Source of the DNA: Aureobasidium sp. EXF-3400
Lineage: Eukaryota; Ascomycota; Dothideomycetes; Dothideales; Saccotheciaceae
Assembly: GCA_024195585.1 (NCBI GenBank)
Contig: SWBL01000433.1
Coordinates: forward strand, 1-35,870
DNA: 35,870 nucleotides
Reading direction: 5' to 3'
The notes under the pieces are model-generated. The model searched no databases. It was not told where the DNA came from and saw nothing but the letters and a program-made list of their open reading frames with translations. This document shows, piece by piece, positions 19,140 to 31,072 of the stretch (position 1 is its first letter; every line of letters begins with the position of its first letter). Position numbers and translations under genes: made by a program.

Positions 19140-20360
19140 ATGGCAGAGAACAAACGCAGCCGTGTCTTCTTCGACATCAACATTGGCAAGTCCAGTGCTG
19201 GCCGTGTCACTTTCGAGTTGGTAGGACTTTCTACACTGCTTCTCATTCTCACAATAACCGACTTACTTTGAGTCTAGTACGACGATGTCGTCCCCAAGAC
19301 TGCCGATAACTTCCGCGCATTGTGTACCGGCGAGAAGGGTCAAGGCAAGAATGGCAAGCCTCTCCACTACAAGGGATCTGGTTTCCACCGTGTCATCAAG
19401 TCTTTCATGATCCAGGGTGGTGACTTCACTGCCGGCAATGGAACTGGTGGTGAGAGTATCTATGGAGAGAAGTTCGAGGATGAGAACTTCGAGCTCAAGC
19501 ACGAGAAGCCTTTCCTGTTGAGCATGGCCAATGCTGGTCCTGGTAAGTAAAGTAGTCGCCAAATCGCATTCAAGCAGCTGCTGACTACTCTTCTAGGCAC
19601 CAACGGCTCCCAATTCTTCGTCACCACCGTTCCCACTCCCCACCTTGACGGAAAGCACGTTGTCTTCGGAGAGGTCCTTGGCGGCAAGAGCATCATTCGC
19701 ACCATCGAGAACACACCCTGCGGTCCCAACGACAAGCCCAACAAGGAATGCGTCATCGTCGACTGTGGTGAACTCACTGGTGAAGAATACACAAAGGCCG
19801 CCGAGAAGGTCCCCGACAGCACTGGAGACCCATACGAAGACTTCCCTGAGGACCAGGGCGAGGACATTCCCGGACTCGAGATTGTCAAGATTGTCAACGA
19901 CCTGAAGACCAGAGGAACTGATGCATTCAAGAAGGGAGATATCGCTCTTGGTCTTGCCAAGTACCAGAAGGGTCTGAGATATCTTCACGAATACCCCGAG
20001 GCCCTCGAGAACGACCCACCAGAGCTTGGCCCTGCTTTGGCTTCGCTCAGAATCGCCCTTCACTCCAACAGCGCTCTCTTGCAACTCAAGCTCAACGAAT
20101 ACGCCGATGCCGAGAAGTCCGCAAGCAACGCCATCGCAGTCCCCCAGATCAAGGCACCGGAGAAGGGCAAGGCTCTTTACCGCCGCGCTCTGGCAAGAAA
20201 GGGTCTCAAGAACGAGGAGGACGCAGTTGCCGACTTGGAGGAGGCCCTCAAGTCTGTGCCCGAGGACGCAGCAGTCAAGAACGAGCTGGCCGCTGTCAAG
20301 AAGGCTGCTTCAGACAGAGCAAAGAAGGAGAAGGCTGCTTACGGCAAGTTCTTCTCTTAG
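19140..20360 (+). CDS. CPR6: Cyclophilin-40 peptidyl-prolyl isomerase, Hsp90 co-chaperone
   Basis: Two-domain cis-trans prolyl isomerase that binds Hsp90 through TPR repeats. Exons are 19140-19220, 19278-19542 and 19597-20360, giving 369 aa, typical for the family. The cyclophilin domain (about 5-175) shows [15 protein letters not shown] (63-77) and [18 protein letters not shown] (109-126). In the drug-binding segment the usual Trp is replaced by His ([14 protein letters not shown], His131), a CyP40 hallmark linked to weak cyclosporin binding. Three TPR units follow (about 215-350): [41 protein letters not shown] and [19 protein letters not shown]. The C-terminus is Lys-rich. Codon use is biased, as in well-expressed genes. 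Confidence 0.96.
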
Positions 20361-22082
20361 GAACGTTAATACGACATCACGACCATCACACGTTATAAAA
20401 AGCGAGGCAAGGGGAGCATTTGTGTATCATAGAAAAGGAAGGATAACCAGGAGTTATGGGCGCAAGCATAGCGTAGCCTACCTTTTTTCTTTTCAGAGCA
20501 ATGATGCACATCTCCAATCAGAATCGATTTTCCAATCTTGTACTGCGCAATTCTTGTGCTTCACATCTTCTCTCTGTGCAACTCGGCGACTCGTGATTTG
20601 AAGCTTCTTCACCCGTGTCTTCAGCTCTGTGTCAACAAATACGGAAAGCTCTGTCTATGTCCACCAAAACATTGCCGAGCTGTGGTGGATCTCACGACTC
20701 ACGAGCATCGGAAAACTCTCCAGAACCCGGCGGACGGTCCAGCTGGGTATAACACATCCTGGCTTATACCGGGTCGGCAATTGATGGCACAACGCTAAAG
20801 CAAAGACAACCACAGTTACCACACTCTGATAAAGGCAGTCCCGAACATCGGGTCCTGCAGCTCTGTTCCCCTATCTCTCAAGCCTCCGAGTCAATCACCA
20901 TATTGCGGCGTAGAAAGGCTTCTGTATCTCGCTCATCGCTCGCTTAGAGATTGCTGTCTTTGACGATAAATGCCGCCCGCGGGGCGTACTCCTTTTGACT
21001 TCTTGAAATGGCTTTCTCTGCCGTCGCTGTTCCTTGCATGACATCTTTTGGATCTAGCAAAAGCCAGATAAGCGTGGCATTGCATGGTTACAGCGTGGGC
21101 GATTGGATGAAGAAACAATGGTAGATCTACAAAAGAAAAGCACAATCATCGCGACCGATATTCGGGTGCCATGTGTCACAGGCAGGGCGTGGAGAAACAA
21201 GTCTACATGATCAGCTGTCAAAACCAATGGAACGAGTGAACCATTGCTCAATCGCTGTCAATCCCGCCGCATCTGGATCTGTGCAGCCATCTGATTTCCC
21301 AATTTCCGGGACACCTTCAGTCAAAACCGCCGAGGATTGAGGGCCTCTGTGTCTTTGACGTTCCAAACACGACCAATGGAAATGCTTCTCTCCCCACGTT
21401 CCATGGCACTCTGCTTGGTTCGCGACACTGCATGTTGTGACGTTTCTTTCCTCATCTCACTCCTCTCTCCTTGACTGAACATGACACTGCTTCCGGAGGC
21501 TCCAGCAGCCAAAGGATTCCACACACCTCTGTTTGACAATCGATAAACCCGTAGGATGCCAAGCGAGCTAAGGTTTGTAAGTTGCCAAATGTGGCGCTTT
21601 AGTATGCCGGCCAGAAACGACCCTACTCTCTCCCTTATCGGCGCGTCTGCTGGCAAGCAATGTAGACCTCCCCACTCTCCGATAAAACCCTTAGCGGAAC
21701 CGTGGATTCTATTATCCAAGTGTTACCATTGAATTGCCAATGTCACGGTAGTGTTTGTCTTTTTCCTTTTCATCCTTGTTTTTCGCTATCAAGCAGAGAA
21801 TTTCCTTTCTTTTCTTTTTGCTGGAGTTTCCAGTCACGTTCCTTTTTTACGCTTCAAGCCTTCGGAAACGCTTGTCTTGGTTGATACTGGCGTCGAGATC
21901 GTATCGAAGGATTTTATGTTTCATCGCTCTCTCTGGCCATCTGACGCGCTTTGAAAGACACCCCCGGAGACCCTGATCCGAGTCAGCTAATCCACACACA
22001 CGCCCTTCTGTTCCGGACCTTCCCATGCCGTCATAGGTATTCAGTGTGGTTTTAACTCGCTATCATCGATATATATCCAGAG
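20361..22082. other. Long intergenic region before the DFS kinase
   Basis: A 1.7-kb stretch without a supported gene. The left part is CPR6 3' flank. Around 21750-21860 there is a strong pyrimidine-rich plus-strand tract (repeated CTTTT/TTTTC) of the sort found in fungal promoters and leaders, directly upstream of the kinase gene. Short frames on both strands have no recognisable content, and no tRNA or repeat was found. Confidence 0.5.
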
Positions 22083-23429
22083 ATGACGGCAAAAGTCTTT
22101 ACGAGTTCTGCACATGCAAGAGGTCCATTTGTTTCCCATACAAATTTCACTTCACATTCCACGCGAATTGGCCAGAACGAGCAATATACTTCCAGACCGG
22201 TTTACAAGAGGGCCAGGACAACGCCTAACGAGCTGTTACGCGAAATGCAAGGATTACAGATAAGGACACCGGCCAACGTTGGCAGCCACAAGATCGCGAC
22301 CGAATCGTCGAAAAATGGATTAGAAGATCAAGAAATGCTCACTCCTCCTTCTACGCCTGCAAAGGCAAAGCTTGATGAACAATTCCCTTCTCGACGTTCC
22401 CTGGATGCTTCTCACTCTCGTGTACCGGAACTGAGCTTCATTCCTGACTTGTCACAAGCACAGTTGCTGGGTGAAGGCGTGTGGAGTAAGGTATACAGCA
22501 CCCCAGCTGTGCCTTTTCGTCAGACTCAAAGCGGGCGTCCTCTGACCCCACCATCAACACCACACAAAAGCAGCTTTGGATTGTCAGAACAGTATGCGAT
22601 CAAGACTGCAACACGCTCGGATGCTACTCCAGTCTTCCAGGCCGAAGCTCAGATACTCACTCACATCCAAACCTACGAGTCAAGTTCCGACTACGTGGTT
22701 CCCTTCCTCGGTCTATGTCCGGGCCCCTCAACACCTTCTCTTCTCTTCCAGTGCGCGGATGCCGGAACTCTGGAATCTCTCCTCGAGTCCTCATCAGAAC
22801 TTCCATTATCGTCAACACTGGATTTCTTCCTACACGTCCTGCAACAATTAACGCACGGTCTTTTGTTCTTACACGACACAGCAGACACCATCCACGCCGA
22901 CATCAAACCTGCAAACATTCTCCTCTCATCAAGTTCTGATTCTTTACCAACAGCCCGCTACGCAGACTTTAGCACCAGCTTTGTAGCTGACACAACACCG
23001 TCTTCGCACTCGGGAGGCGGCACCTACTCTTTCATGGCTCCCGAACAACTCTCTCGCGATGCTGATCTTTCCAACCCAACTTTCGCCTCTGATGTCTACT
23101 CATTGGGCATCACTCTTCTGTCTTTGCTGTGCGGCGGTAACCCGTTCGAGTCATTACTCAACAACGGCTTCCGTCTCCGAGAGGCGGTAAAGATGGGTGA
23201 TGCGATGAGTTGGGCTATGCAAGAGCCTGCTTTTGAGTCAAGAGTTGAGCAGTTACAGAAACTTTGGGAGCAACGAGGTGGTGAGGGAAACATTTTGAGT
23301 CTTGTGGCTTGTGCGTTGAGGAAGAAGAGGGAGGACAGAGCTGATGCTGGTACTTGGTGCAGGAAGGTTGATGCTTTGATCGGAAAGTTGGACAAGGTCG
23401 AATCAGTTGGCTTGGGCATCAGATGCTGA
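22083..23429 (+). CDS. Atypical Ser/Thr protein-kinase-like protein with DFS in place of DFG
   Basis: An intronless 448-aa frame. Residues 1-120 are a disordered Ser/Thr/Pro-rich leader. The kinase domain follows: Gly-loop LGEGVWSKVY (about 129-138), YAIK with Lys174, catalytic loop HADIKPANIL (271-280, Asp273), metal motif YADFSTSF (DFS at 295-297), MAPEQ (318-322) and DVYSLGITLLSLL. The catalytic Lys, Asp, Asn and metal Asp are kept; Gly of DFG is Ser. A LTPPSTPxK element occurs twice, at 86-92 and at 154-160. The second lies in an insert between the Gly-loop and the AIK strand. Both are proline-directed kinase or docking-type sites. The family could not be named; similarity to Wee1-like kinases is only general. 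Confidence 0.8.
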   Translation: MTAKVFTSSAHARGPFVSHTNFTSHSTRIGQNEQYTSRPVYKRARTTPNELLREMQGLQIRTPANVGSHKIATESSKNGLEDQEMLTPPSTPAKAKLDEQFPSRRSLDASHSRVPELSFIPDLSQAQLLGEGVWSKVYSTPAVPFRQTQSGRPLTPPSTPHKSSFGLSEQYAIKTATRSDATPVFQAEAQILTHIQTYESSSDYVVPFLGLCPGPSTPSLLFQCADAGTLESLLESSSELPLSSTLDFFLHVLQQLTHGLLFLHDTADTIHADIKPANILLSSSSDSLPTARYADFSTSFVADTTPSSHSGGGTYSFMAPEQLSRDADLSNPTFASDVYSLGITLLSLLCGGNPFESLLNNGFRLREAVKMGDAMSWAMQEPAFESRVEQLQKLWEQRGGEGNILSLVACALRKKREDRADAGTWCRKVDALIGKLDKVESVGLGIRC

Positions 23430-24577
23430 TTGATACGGTTTGCATGACCGGAGTTGATGCCGTTGGCTTTTCTTGGATTCCTCTGGCGGCGTTTTTTTGG
23501 TCCTTTTCTTTTCTTCTCTTTTCACTTCTCATTTACGGCACGATACCCCTCGGCACATTTTTTCTGGGACACAGGACAGAATCATATAGGTTATATATAC
23601 TCACGAACTCAATGGGATGACACAGAACCAATACAGATGAGCTTGCATCACATAACCCAATCTGCCACAATCAAAGACATCGCTTATGATATTCGTCTGC
23701 TCCTCCCCTTGACTTTTGCACATCTCGAAGCCTCACTGCACTTGACATCTTCACCTGTGAACATCAAGCTTACTCATCACTATCTACGGAGCTGCAAACA
23801 TCCCTCACGTCTCAAAAAGTTACCTGATGGAGAAGCCCATCCCTTGCATGTGAATCAAAACACCTTCCTTGCATGACAATCAACCACTATATAACTAGCC
23901 ATTCCCTCTAATCTAAACTATACGGGTGACTACAGCCTTTTACCGCGGACAGAAACATGTGACTTGTCTCCCATGCTTCGTGGGCTTGCGTACAGAATTT
24001 TTAGAGCAAGGATCACCCTGTGAGTACCATGAGGGGCAGAGTACTAGGGTCAATGACTCCAATTTTCTCATCGACATCTTCTGTGAAACATCACTCTGGT
24101 TGATAGTATCGAAATGCCCATCACTTTCCTCTTCCCGTCATCTTGAGCTGAGAGAACAAGCTAAAGATATAGAGGCACAGACCTGAGAACTCGCGTATCT
24201 CTCATCTCCTGTCTCTTCTTGCTCGACGACTATGATATCAAGGCATCCGCGTACGCTGTAAATTGTTTGTAGGCCCAAGTCTCTAGTGTCTTTCTGACTT
24301 GAGAGCAGAGCGCATCTGAATGCCATGGTGGTCGTCGTGCTCGAGGTTAGAATTAGTCTTTTGCTTGTTTAAATAGTGGGTGTTGTTGACGCGTCTAGTC
24401 ACGGCAGGAGCGACGGTCGAAGTAGTGAAGTGCATACAGCAAGATATGTCGTTGAATGAGGAAAGAGAGACCAGAGCAATATTCAGGAACCTCCGAGCCA
24501 CGCTTCTCAATGCAGGTAAATTAAACTCTCAACATATGCTTATATACAAGATCTAACTTTCCCTATACTCTATGAAG
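23430..24577. other. Convergent 3' flanks of the DFS kinase and the DUF1365 gene
   Basis: A 1.15-kb stretch with no supported gene. A 140-codon plus-strand frame after the kinase stop is T-rich and hydrophobic only by composition. Small frames on the minus strand near 24140-24500 start at non-ATG codons or lack features. Confidence 0.5.
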
Positions 24578-26736
24578 TCAAGTACTCTTGACAAAATCCC
24601 ACAAATGCAATCCATTGGCCACAATCCACCTCCCTACCATCTCACCAACATTTCCCTTCACATCTCCACCAGTGAACCATTTAAACCACACCACGGCCAG
24701 AATTATCCTGACCAAGAGATCCAAACCCCCGATCAACCCTTCAAACCCAAGGAGATAGGTATCAGCGATGAAGATCTTCATCACTGTGCTTCTATACACA
24801 TCTCGCAGTTGAATGGAAGACGAAGGCGAGAATTGTGTTGGCTCTTGCTTGCATAGTTGTGTAGCGACCATCTTCGCATACTTCGCATCTTCTGCAAAAT
24901 CCCACAAAACGAACTTGTCGAGAGGGGATAGTGGAAGGCGACGTATATCGCTCACACTTGCCAAATCATGCAGTTCAGTGTGAGTATTTGGGTACGCAGA
25001 TGCAGGAGGTGGAGAGCGAAGACGCTGGAGTAGGCGCCAGCGATATTGATCGAGTTTGTTGAGTTTAGATATCGTTGGGTCGGAGAAAGAAGCAGAGGAG
25101 CCAAGAAGGATAGGAAGGTGCTTAGCGTTTTCGATGACCAGTGTTTGGTTTTGGGTCGATACGTGTAGGCTTTCGCGGTCAAAGGCTTCGGTAGCGTGTG
25201 CGTAATGAGCGAATCTCGTGTAGAAAGCTGGTGTCAGGACTCTTAGTGTCAATTCCTTTGGCTTTTGACCTTGTGTGATATCCTTGGAGGTCAAGATGAT
25301 GGAAGTTCCTAATCCACCTGCTGGTGTGTAGGTAACTTGTAGAGGCGAAGAGGCGGTATCAACTAGGTAGTTGAGATAGGCAAGAAAGAAAGCTTCCATG
25401 ATGGCTTCAGAAGAGGTGTGTGTGCGACCGATACTCGAAGCCAGAACTTCAGGTCGAAACCAGACGTGAAGTTTGCGTTTAAAGTATAGTTTATATGCTT
25501 GTGCGATGATTCGAGGGAATGTCAAAAAGCCGACCCAGAACCAAGATGCTAGCAAATTTATAACTTGAGACGTGCTCATTGTTGTGGGATCCATGTGATC
25601 ACCATCAGAGTACACACGAGCAACAAGTTTGGCATGCGCTTTTGAAGAGTTTAGAACCACGATATTGTCCAGGACTTTGGAGCCGGATCTCAAAGCAGCA
25701 ACTGGATCAGCAGCTGTGAGAGAATAAGTGCCTTTGCGTGAATTGAATGGCGAGACGTGGAAGTCTTTCTCCCAGGCATTTGTAAACTTTGTCGCTTTGG
25801 CGGGTGCTTCGAAGCCATCTGGAACAGATTCATCGGTAGCCTTCTCCTCGGCTTTGAGGAGATATAAACGACGTTCTCCAAAAGTATTGTTGACTTCCAG
25901 TACCATCATAGTGAGGTGTTTGGAAGTGTCGTAGATATACCAGAATGATACTGGATTGAATGAGTAGCCCAAGAATTTTGGCGCTGTCACCAGGTAAGCG
26001 AAAGACCAGGCTTCGTCTGGAACACCCTGTGGTTGGTTAGCTGTTGCAACTCTGTGACTCTATCATCGTCTCAACATACCTCTCCACGGAGGTAGCATCT
26101 CAAACGCGCTTCAAGCCCACGCTCTTCTCCGCCTCGATACAAATAGTCCCTAGCATTGACGTTGAACCATCCTTTCCGTCTCTGACCCAAAGGCAACAGT
26201 TCCAGGTTGGTAGACAACATAGATCCGGCACATCCCTTGAAGTTGGCAGGAACTCCTACAGAGAAGTATGAGTATGCAAATGAATGCTTCTGGGGAAACA
26301 TCCGTGAATGAGTAGTGCGCCCAGGAAGCAGTAGAGGCGGTAAAAGTTGCTCAGCAGTGGATTCAACTTCTTGTTCCGGGGTCGCTTGATATGGTTGTGC
26401 TTCTCCTCTCCAGACGATCAGACCAGCAAAGATCATCAGCAGTATGAGGAAGGTGAAGACTTGTAGCTCCATAGGTCGTGTTTCCAGAATCCACTGTGGA
26501 GGCTGCAGATCATTTATTCCATGATAATATATCCCAACCGCCAGAACGATCGCAGCATCTGTGAAGACAGTCGTCGAGTATTGACTTCTCAATAGCCATA
26601 GTGGTTGTGTAAGCGCATCAAAGAGTGGTCGGCCACAGGATATCAGACGGGCATGGCCGATGGATAACAAAACAACAAACGCAGCATATACATTCCGGCG
26701 GGACATGTCATTGCCGCTGTTTCCCTGTGCTCCCAT
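24578..26736 (-). CDS. DUF1365 family membrane protein
   Basis: Exons are 26736-26080 and 26026-24578; the 53-nt phase-0 intron (GTATGT...CACAG, branch GCTAAC) gives 701 aa. Three hydrophobic segments occur near the N-terminus (about 16-33, 54-71 and 91-109). Then comes the DUF1365 domain, opening with SRMFPQKHSFAYSYFSV (about 144-160) and carrying the signature YSFNPVSFWYIYD (about 240-252). Two more hydrophobic stretches lie later (INLLASWFWVGFLTFPRII and the C-terminal LLVRIILAVVWFKWF). The domain's function is not established; bacterial relatives sit next to amine-oxidase-like and cyclopropane-fatty-acid-synthase genes, suggesting lipid modification. No such partner is in this window. A minus-strand frame above the ATG (to 26909) is in another frame and was not joined. 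Confidence 0.82.
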
Positions 26737-26997
26737 TCCGCTACGGTTAGCAAAGTCCTGATGGTGGCATCGTTGATAAATCGGGTGGTTGGCGATCGTG
26801 AAGCCTGAACGCGCAGAGCCGCATCGGAAGCAACGGCAATGTCAATGACGTTTCGCGACACGAAATTTATATTGTGCAAACCAGACATCAACTCCTCCAT
26901 TTCAATCATCTATGTCATGGTTACCAACATGTCTAGCAGAGTGGTCGCAATGTTGTAAATTCGAACAATGGCATACAGTCTAAGGTCAACCTCTTCA

Positions 26998-28709
26998 TCA
27001 AAAAACGTCCACAATATCGGCAACTTCGTTCAGTGGCCATTCGTTATCCTTCTTCACGTTTCGGAGCCTCTCCTTCTTGTTCCACGGAATCTTCCCATTG
27101 GCATTTCCTGTATAGGTATCCATGCCACCAGAACTTATTGGTATCCGCTGTTGGATTCTCGTTAACAAAGCTCGTGGCTCTGGTCTGTCGTTTGGATTGA
27201 ATCTCATGCATTGACGTGCGAGATCTAGCAATTCCGCACTGTAGTTGCAGTTGGCATGTTGGAACTTGCCGTGCTGGAGTTCTCGACGATTAGGATCGTA
27301 GAAATGAAGTTCATCATCTGTATGGATTATGGATTGTCCATGCCGCCACTCGCACTCGCTGAAAGCAGAGATGTTAGTGTCTTTCATTTTGACAGGATAC
27401 CAACACAATAGGAGACAACTTACGGAAGATAAAACTCCATACGCATCATACAGGTGATGAGCATACCAATCTGCCATATGTTGGTCTTGCGCGATATCTG
27501 CATGTTGTCGACTTCGTATTCTAAAGGTCCCACCTGGGCGAGTTCCTGGTAAGCTGTTAGCTAATGAAATGGAACTGAAGCTTTTTGTTTTTGGTAATAC
27601 CGGAGGGTAGAATGCTATTTGCATTGCTTCAGAAGGAGCAAATCGGTTTTGCACCATGAAGTCGATTACTCTCGAAGAGCCAAAGTCAGACAACTGGAAT
27701 GTATGTTAGCACGATGAACTGCATTGACACTGACATATCGCTATCTTACCTTAGGAGTTGGCCATATTGCGAACCTGTTGGGATCATGGTCGCCAAGGAA
27801 AACTGGATGGTAAGGTTAGTTCGAGTTCTGACTTCCAAAGGCGCACGTAATTAACTTACCATTGGTGAGACACAAGTCTCCGTGCAAGACATTCGCTCTT
27901 TCCATGGCTACAGCACACTTTGCCATCGCCTCGAACATCATCCACACGAAGCCTTCATGGAACGGTACGTTCTCAGTCCTGTTCGTTCTAGCAACCAGTC
28001 GACCATCGGGTGCCCTTACTTTTTGTACACGCATATGTCCTCCAGGACTCCTGACTCTTGGTACGGGCACTTCCTTCACGTCCTGTTGAGCTTTGATCTG
28101 ATCGTGCAAGTCGCCATGCGGACAGTATTCAAAATACAACTTGTAATTCCCTCTTTGGTGGGTGACAGGTTTTCCCGACAGCCGAGTCATTGGCACTCCC
28201 ACAGGATTCGGATGGGTATCGATCGTCCCGTTTGCGTTATACTGAAGAGGACTTTGCAAGCCTCCATAGCCAAGGCATCTAGTGATGAACCTCCCGTCTC
28301 CAGGGTGTCCAGCTTCCAGTTCCTTGTATATCTTGTTACAGATCCATGCTTCTCTGGGTTCGCGGCCAATGATGTTGTCTCGCCACATACTGGGGTTCAC
28401 CCAAGCCGCAGTGCCAGGATAGATGTTCTTGACAATGACACGGTCGATGATACGCTCATTCTCATCGAGGCAACACCAAAGGTGTACCATACCTTGTCCT
28501 CCTGCTCCCAGTGCCATTTCATGTCCTGCCTCGTCACGCGAGGCTTGTATGACCATCCATCGGCCTTGTCGTAGTGCTGGTGCTCCTCTGGTCACATTCG
28601 GTCTTCTGAAGTCCCAATCTATAAACCTTTGAGTCAACCGTCTTTTTAAATTTTGTCCAAATTGTGCGAAACTCCCGGGATGATTGGCCGGATTTACCGG
28701 TAGAGCCAT
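26998..28709 (-). CDS. Tandem kinase-like protein 1, with intact catalytic residues
   Basis: Exons are 28709-27860, 27802-27750, 27693-27601, 27545-27424 and 27358-26998; all phases join, giving 492 aa. The N-terminal 65 residues (RFIDWDFRRP) are shared with the neighbouring paralogue. Kinase motifs are Gly-loop GAGGQGMV (68-75), VIVK with Lys94, FEYCPHGDL in the hinge, catalytic loop LHGDLCLTN (Asp278, Asn283), LSDFGSSR (Asp304), FYPPEL in place of APE, NIWQIGMLI in subdomain IX, and a late Arg in NPNDRPEPRALL. A roughly 50-residue insert rich in Arg/Val/Pro lies between the hinge and the catalytic loop. The C-terminal IPWNKKERLRNVK is conserved in the neighbour. Family and substrate are unknown. 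A 230-codon antisense frame is a shadow. Confidence 0.8.
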
Positions 28710-29162
28710 GGTGTAGAATTCTGAATTGTGAAGATATGGTCAGAGGGACAGTCAAGCCTGTATGTAAGCGGTTCGCAAGTCGGGTCTCTCGTATCCATTG
28801 CCATCTTGTGTGCCGCATGCGGATGTTGATTTTCAAAATCCAGCTCTTGCACAAAGAAACAAAAAGCACAAAGGAAACTGGAGGTTCTTTTGTCATGCGA
28901 GAAGGTGACTGGACAGATTGTAAGGGCAACTTCAGGTGACCAAACTTCATCTTCAATAGGGAAGGAAGCAGACCATGCCATTCAAAGCCCTCCTCTGTTT
29001 GTAAACTACCTGCCTGTGCGGGTCAGAGAAAAGCTCCACGTACTGTGGTTATTCGAATGATGAACATCCAAGTTCCTGCAAAGTAGGTTAAGATAGTGTA
29101 AAATCTAAGAATTCCATACGAGGAGTCATGATTACTACCTGATAATCGGTTTCGGATGCCAA
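28710..29162. other. Promoter of kinase-like gene 1 and 3' flank of kinase-like gene 2
   Basis: A 453-bp spacer between the tandem kinase-like genes. Short frames here lack recognisable content. Confidence 0.5.
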
Positions 29163-30725
29163 CTACACCCTATCCATACGAATCTCAACTTCCGTCCCAA
29201 CCGCCCAAAAATCTTTCAAATTTCCAACCAGTTTCTCTCTCTTATTCCACGGGATCCTACTAGTTGTCCCATACGTATCGAACCCATCAAGATGACGTCT
29301 CATCCGCCGCCTAACGTTCCGCAACAGCCTCGTGGCACTTGGTCTCCTTGCTCTATGGTAATACAAACACGCTCGAACAGTGTTTAATAGATCGTAGCTG
29401 TAATTGGCTTGGTTATGCGAGAACTTTCGAACTTCTCGCTGAGCTTTGACCCAGAAAAGGAGTTGTCTGTGTATCGGTAAGGGTGGGTGGTTACTCCTAT
29501 GCACGGTTTCCCTGTGGTCAAAATTCTGATCAGTACAAGGTCTCGTGGAAAGCGCTGTCCAGGAGGAGGGAGAACTTACAGCAGTTCTGGTTCCAGGCGC
29601 ATCAGACAACAGATGATTAAACCGATGCCCCATATGTTTGTCCTTTTGGTGACACGCAACCCGTCGACTGCCCACTGCTGATTGACACGATCCATGGTAA
29701 GCTCCTACAACTATCGTTAGATCATGTATATTGATTGAGGTGAGTATCTAGTAGTGTTACCGGTGGTGTGAAGTATGGGTGCATTGCTTCGTCACGCCCC
29801 GTTATGCGTCGTCTTGTAGCCCCGTTGATGGTATGCGCTGACCCAAAATCGGACAACTAGATTACCGTTTAGTCACTTGAGTCAAGTTGCACCATTTTTC
29901 TATTGAGCTTACCTTAGGAGTTGGCCAGATCTTGAACCGCTGGAGGTCATTGTTCGATAGCAAGACTATTTCGTGAATCAGTACTCGATATGTCTGAAGG
30001 AACATATGGCTAGACTTACTGTTGCTAGTTGTGATTTCCGCGTGTACAATTTTGTCTTGACTCATCGCTACAGCGCATTCTGCAAGCGCTTCGAACATCA
30101 TCCAGATAAATCCTTCGTGGAAAAGTTGTCCGGCGTTCCGTTGTCGTATGATCGCACTCCTCAAGTCGCCGAAAGGACAGTACTCGAAGTAGAGCTTGTA
30201 GGCCGCAATAGCTGTGGGTACCATCGCTCCGGTCGCTGGGTCTTCGACTAAGCCAGGACCTCGCATGCCTCCGTAGCCAAGGCATTCTGTAACAAACTTG
30301 CCATGGCCCGCGGCTAATGCCTCCAGATTTGCGTGAATCTGGTTACCCAACATGCACTCCCGGGGTTTACCCCCAAGCACTCCGTTACGCCACATGCCTT
30401 TCTTTTCCCAGGTATAGACTCCAGGGTGTACTTGTTTTACAATAACTCGATCCAGAATACGATTGTTACCGTCGATGCAGCACCAGAGATGCACTACTCC
30501 CGTACCGCCCTCACCGAGTGGTTGCTCTCCTTGGGCATAAACAGGTTGCATTGGTAGCCATTGGCCTACTTGTAGTCTTCGTGCTTGTCCACGTCGATGA
30601 GGACGACGGAAGGTCCATCTTATAAAACGATCGATTAGAGTGTCTTTCGCACCATCACTAAGTCCACCATAGACGCTCTTGTCCAGAGCTGGATCCAGTG
30701 CTGCGGGATGGCGAGGACGAACCAT
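29163..30725 (-). CDS. Tandem kinase-like protein 2, probable pseudokinase
   Basis: Exons are 30725-30020, 29965-29913, 29856-29761, 29704-29580 and 29511-29163, giving 442 aa. The exon series matches gene 1 in order and phase, including an identical 53-nt second exon ending in IWPTPK, so the two arose by duplication. Shared landmarks are RFIRWTFRRP, Gly-loop GEGGTGVV (71-78), VIVK with Lys97, FEYCPFGDL, FHEGFIWMMFEALAECAVAM, LSDFGSAH (Asp256), NIWGIGLII and IPWNKREKLV. The catalytic loop reads VHAEITTSN: the catalytic Asp is Glu230 while Asn235 remains. That substitution usually abolishes or weakens phosphotransfer. The insert before the catalytic loop in gene 1 is absent here. Function unknown. 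Confidence 0.78.
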
Positions 30726-31072
30726 GTTGGAGGAGCCAGTATTGATAGTCCAAGAGGTAGTACGAAAGTGTATGTTCTAAGAATTCGCAGGATCCCATCG
30801 CTTCATACTGAGCCTCATCATTCTGTCAGGGTTGATTGTTAGAATCCGCAAACGGATCCGCACAAAGGCGGTTCCAGAGTGCACAATAACCTGTGATTTC
30901 TTTGTCATACTGAGATGAACTGGCCATGGCAGACGGAAGCGTCGCACCTTGAGCTCGACACGATGACATGTCATGATAGTGAAAACTCCAGGTTGTTTAC
31001 GAGTACAGCATAATGGATTCGAGAATGTGAGTTGCATTGTATAGAGGTAGGTGCGATTGGAATGCAATAAGG
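30726..31072. other. Promoter of kinase-like gene 2 and GUF1 3' flank
   Basis: A 347-bp spacer between minus-strand genes. A 96-codon minus-strand frame has no recognisable content. Confidence 0.5.

Noticed and set aside
19593..20084. 163-codon frame antisense to CPR6
   Set aside because: Shadow of a strongly codon-biased gene.
23454..23876. 140-codon frame after the DFS kinase
   Set aside because: Hydrophobic only because of T-rich 3' flank; no domain and no conserved features.
27882..28574. 230-codon plus-strand frame opposite kinase-like gene 1
   Set aside because: The minus strand holds a spliced kinase with all motifs in order; the plus-strand product has no recognisable domain.
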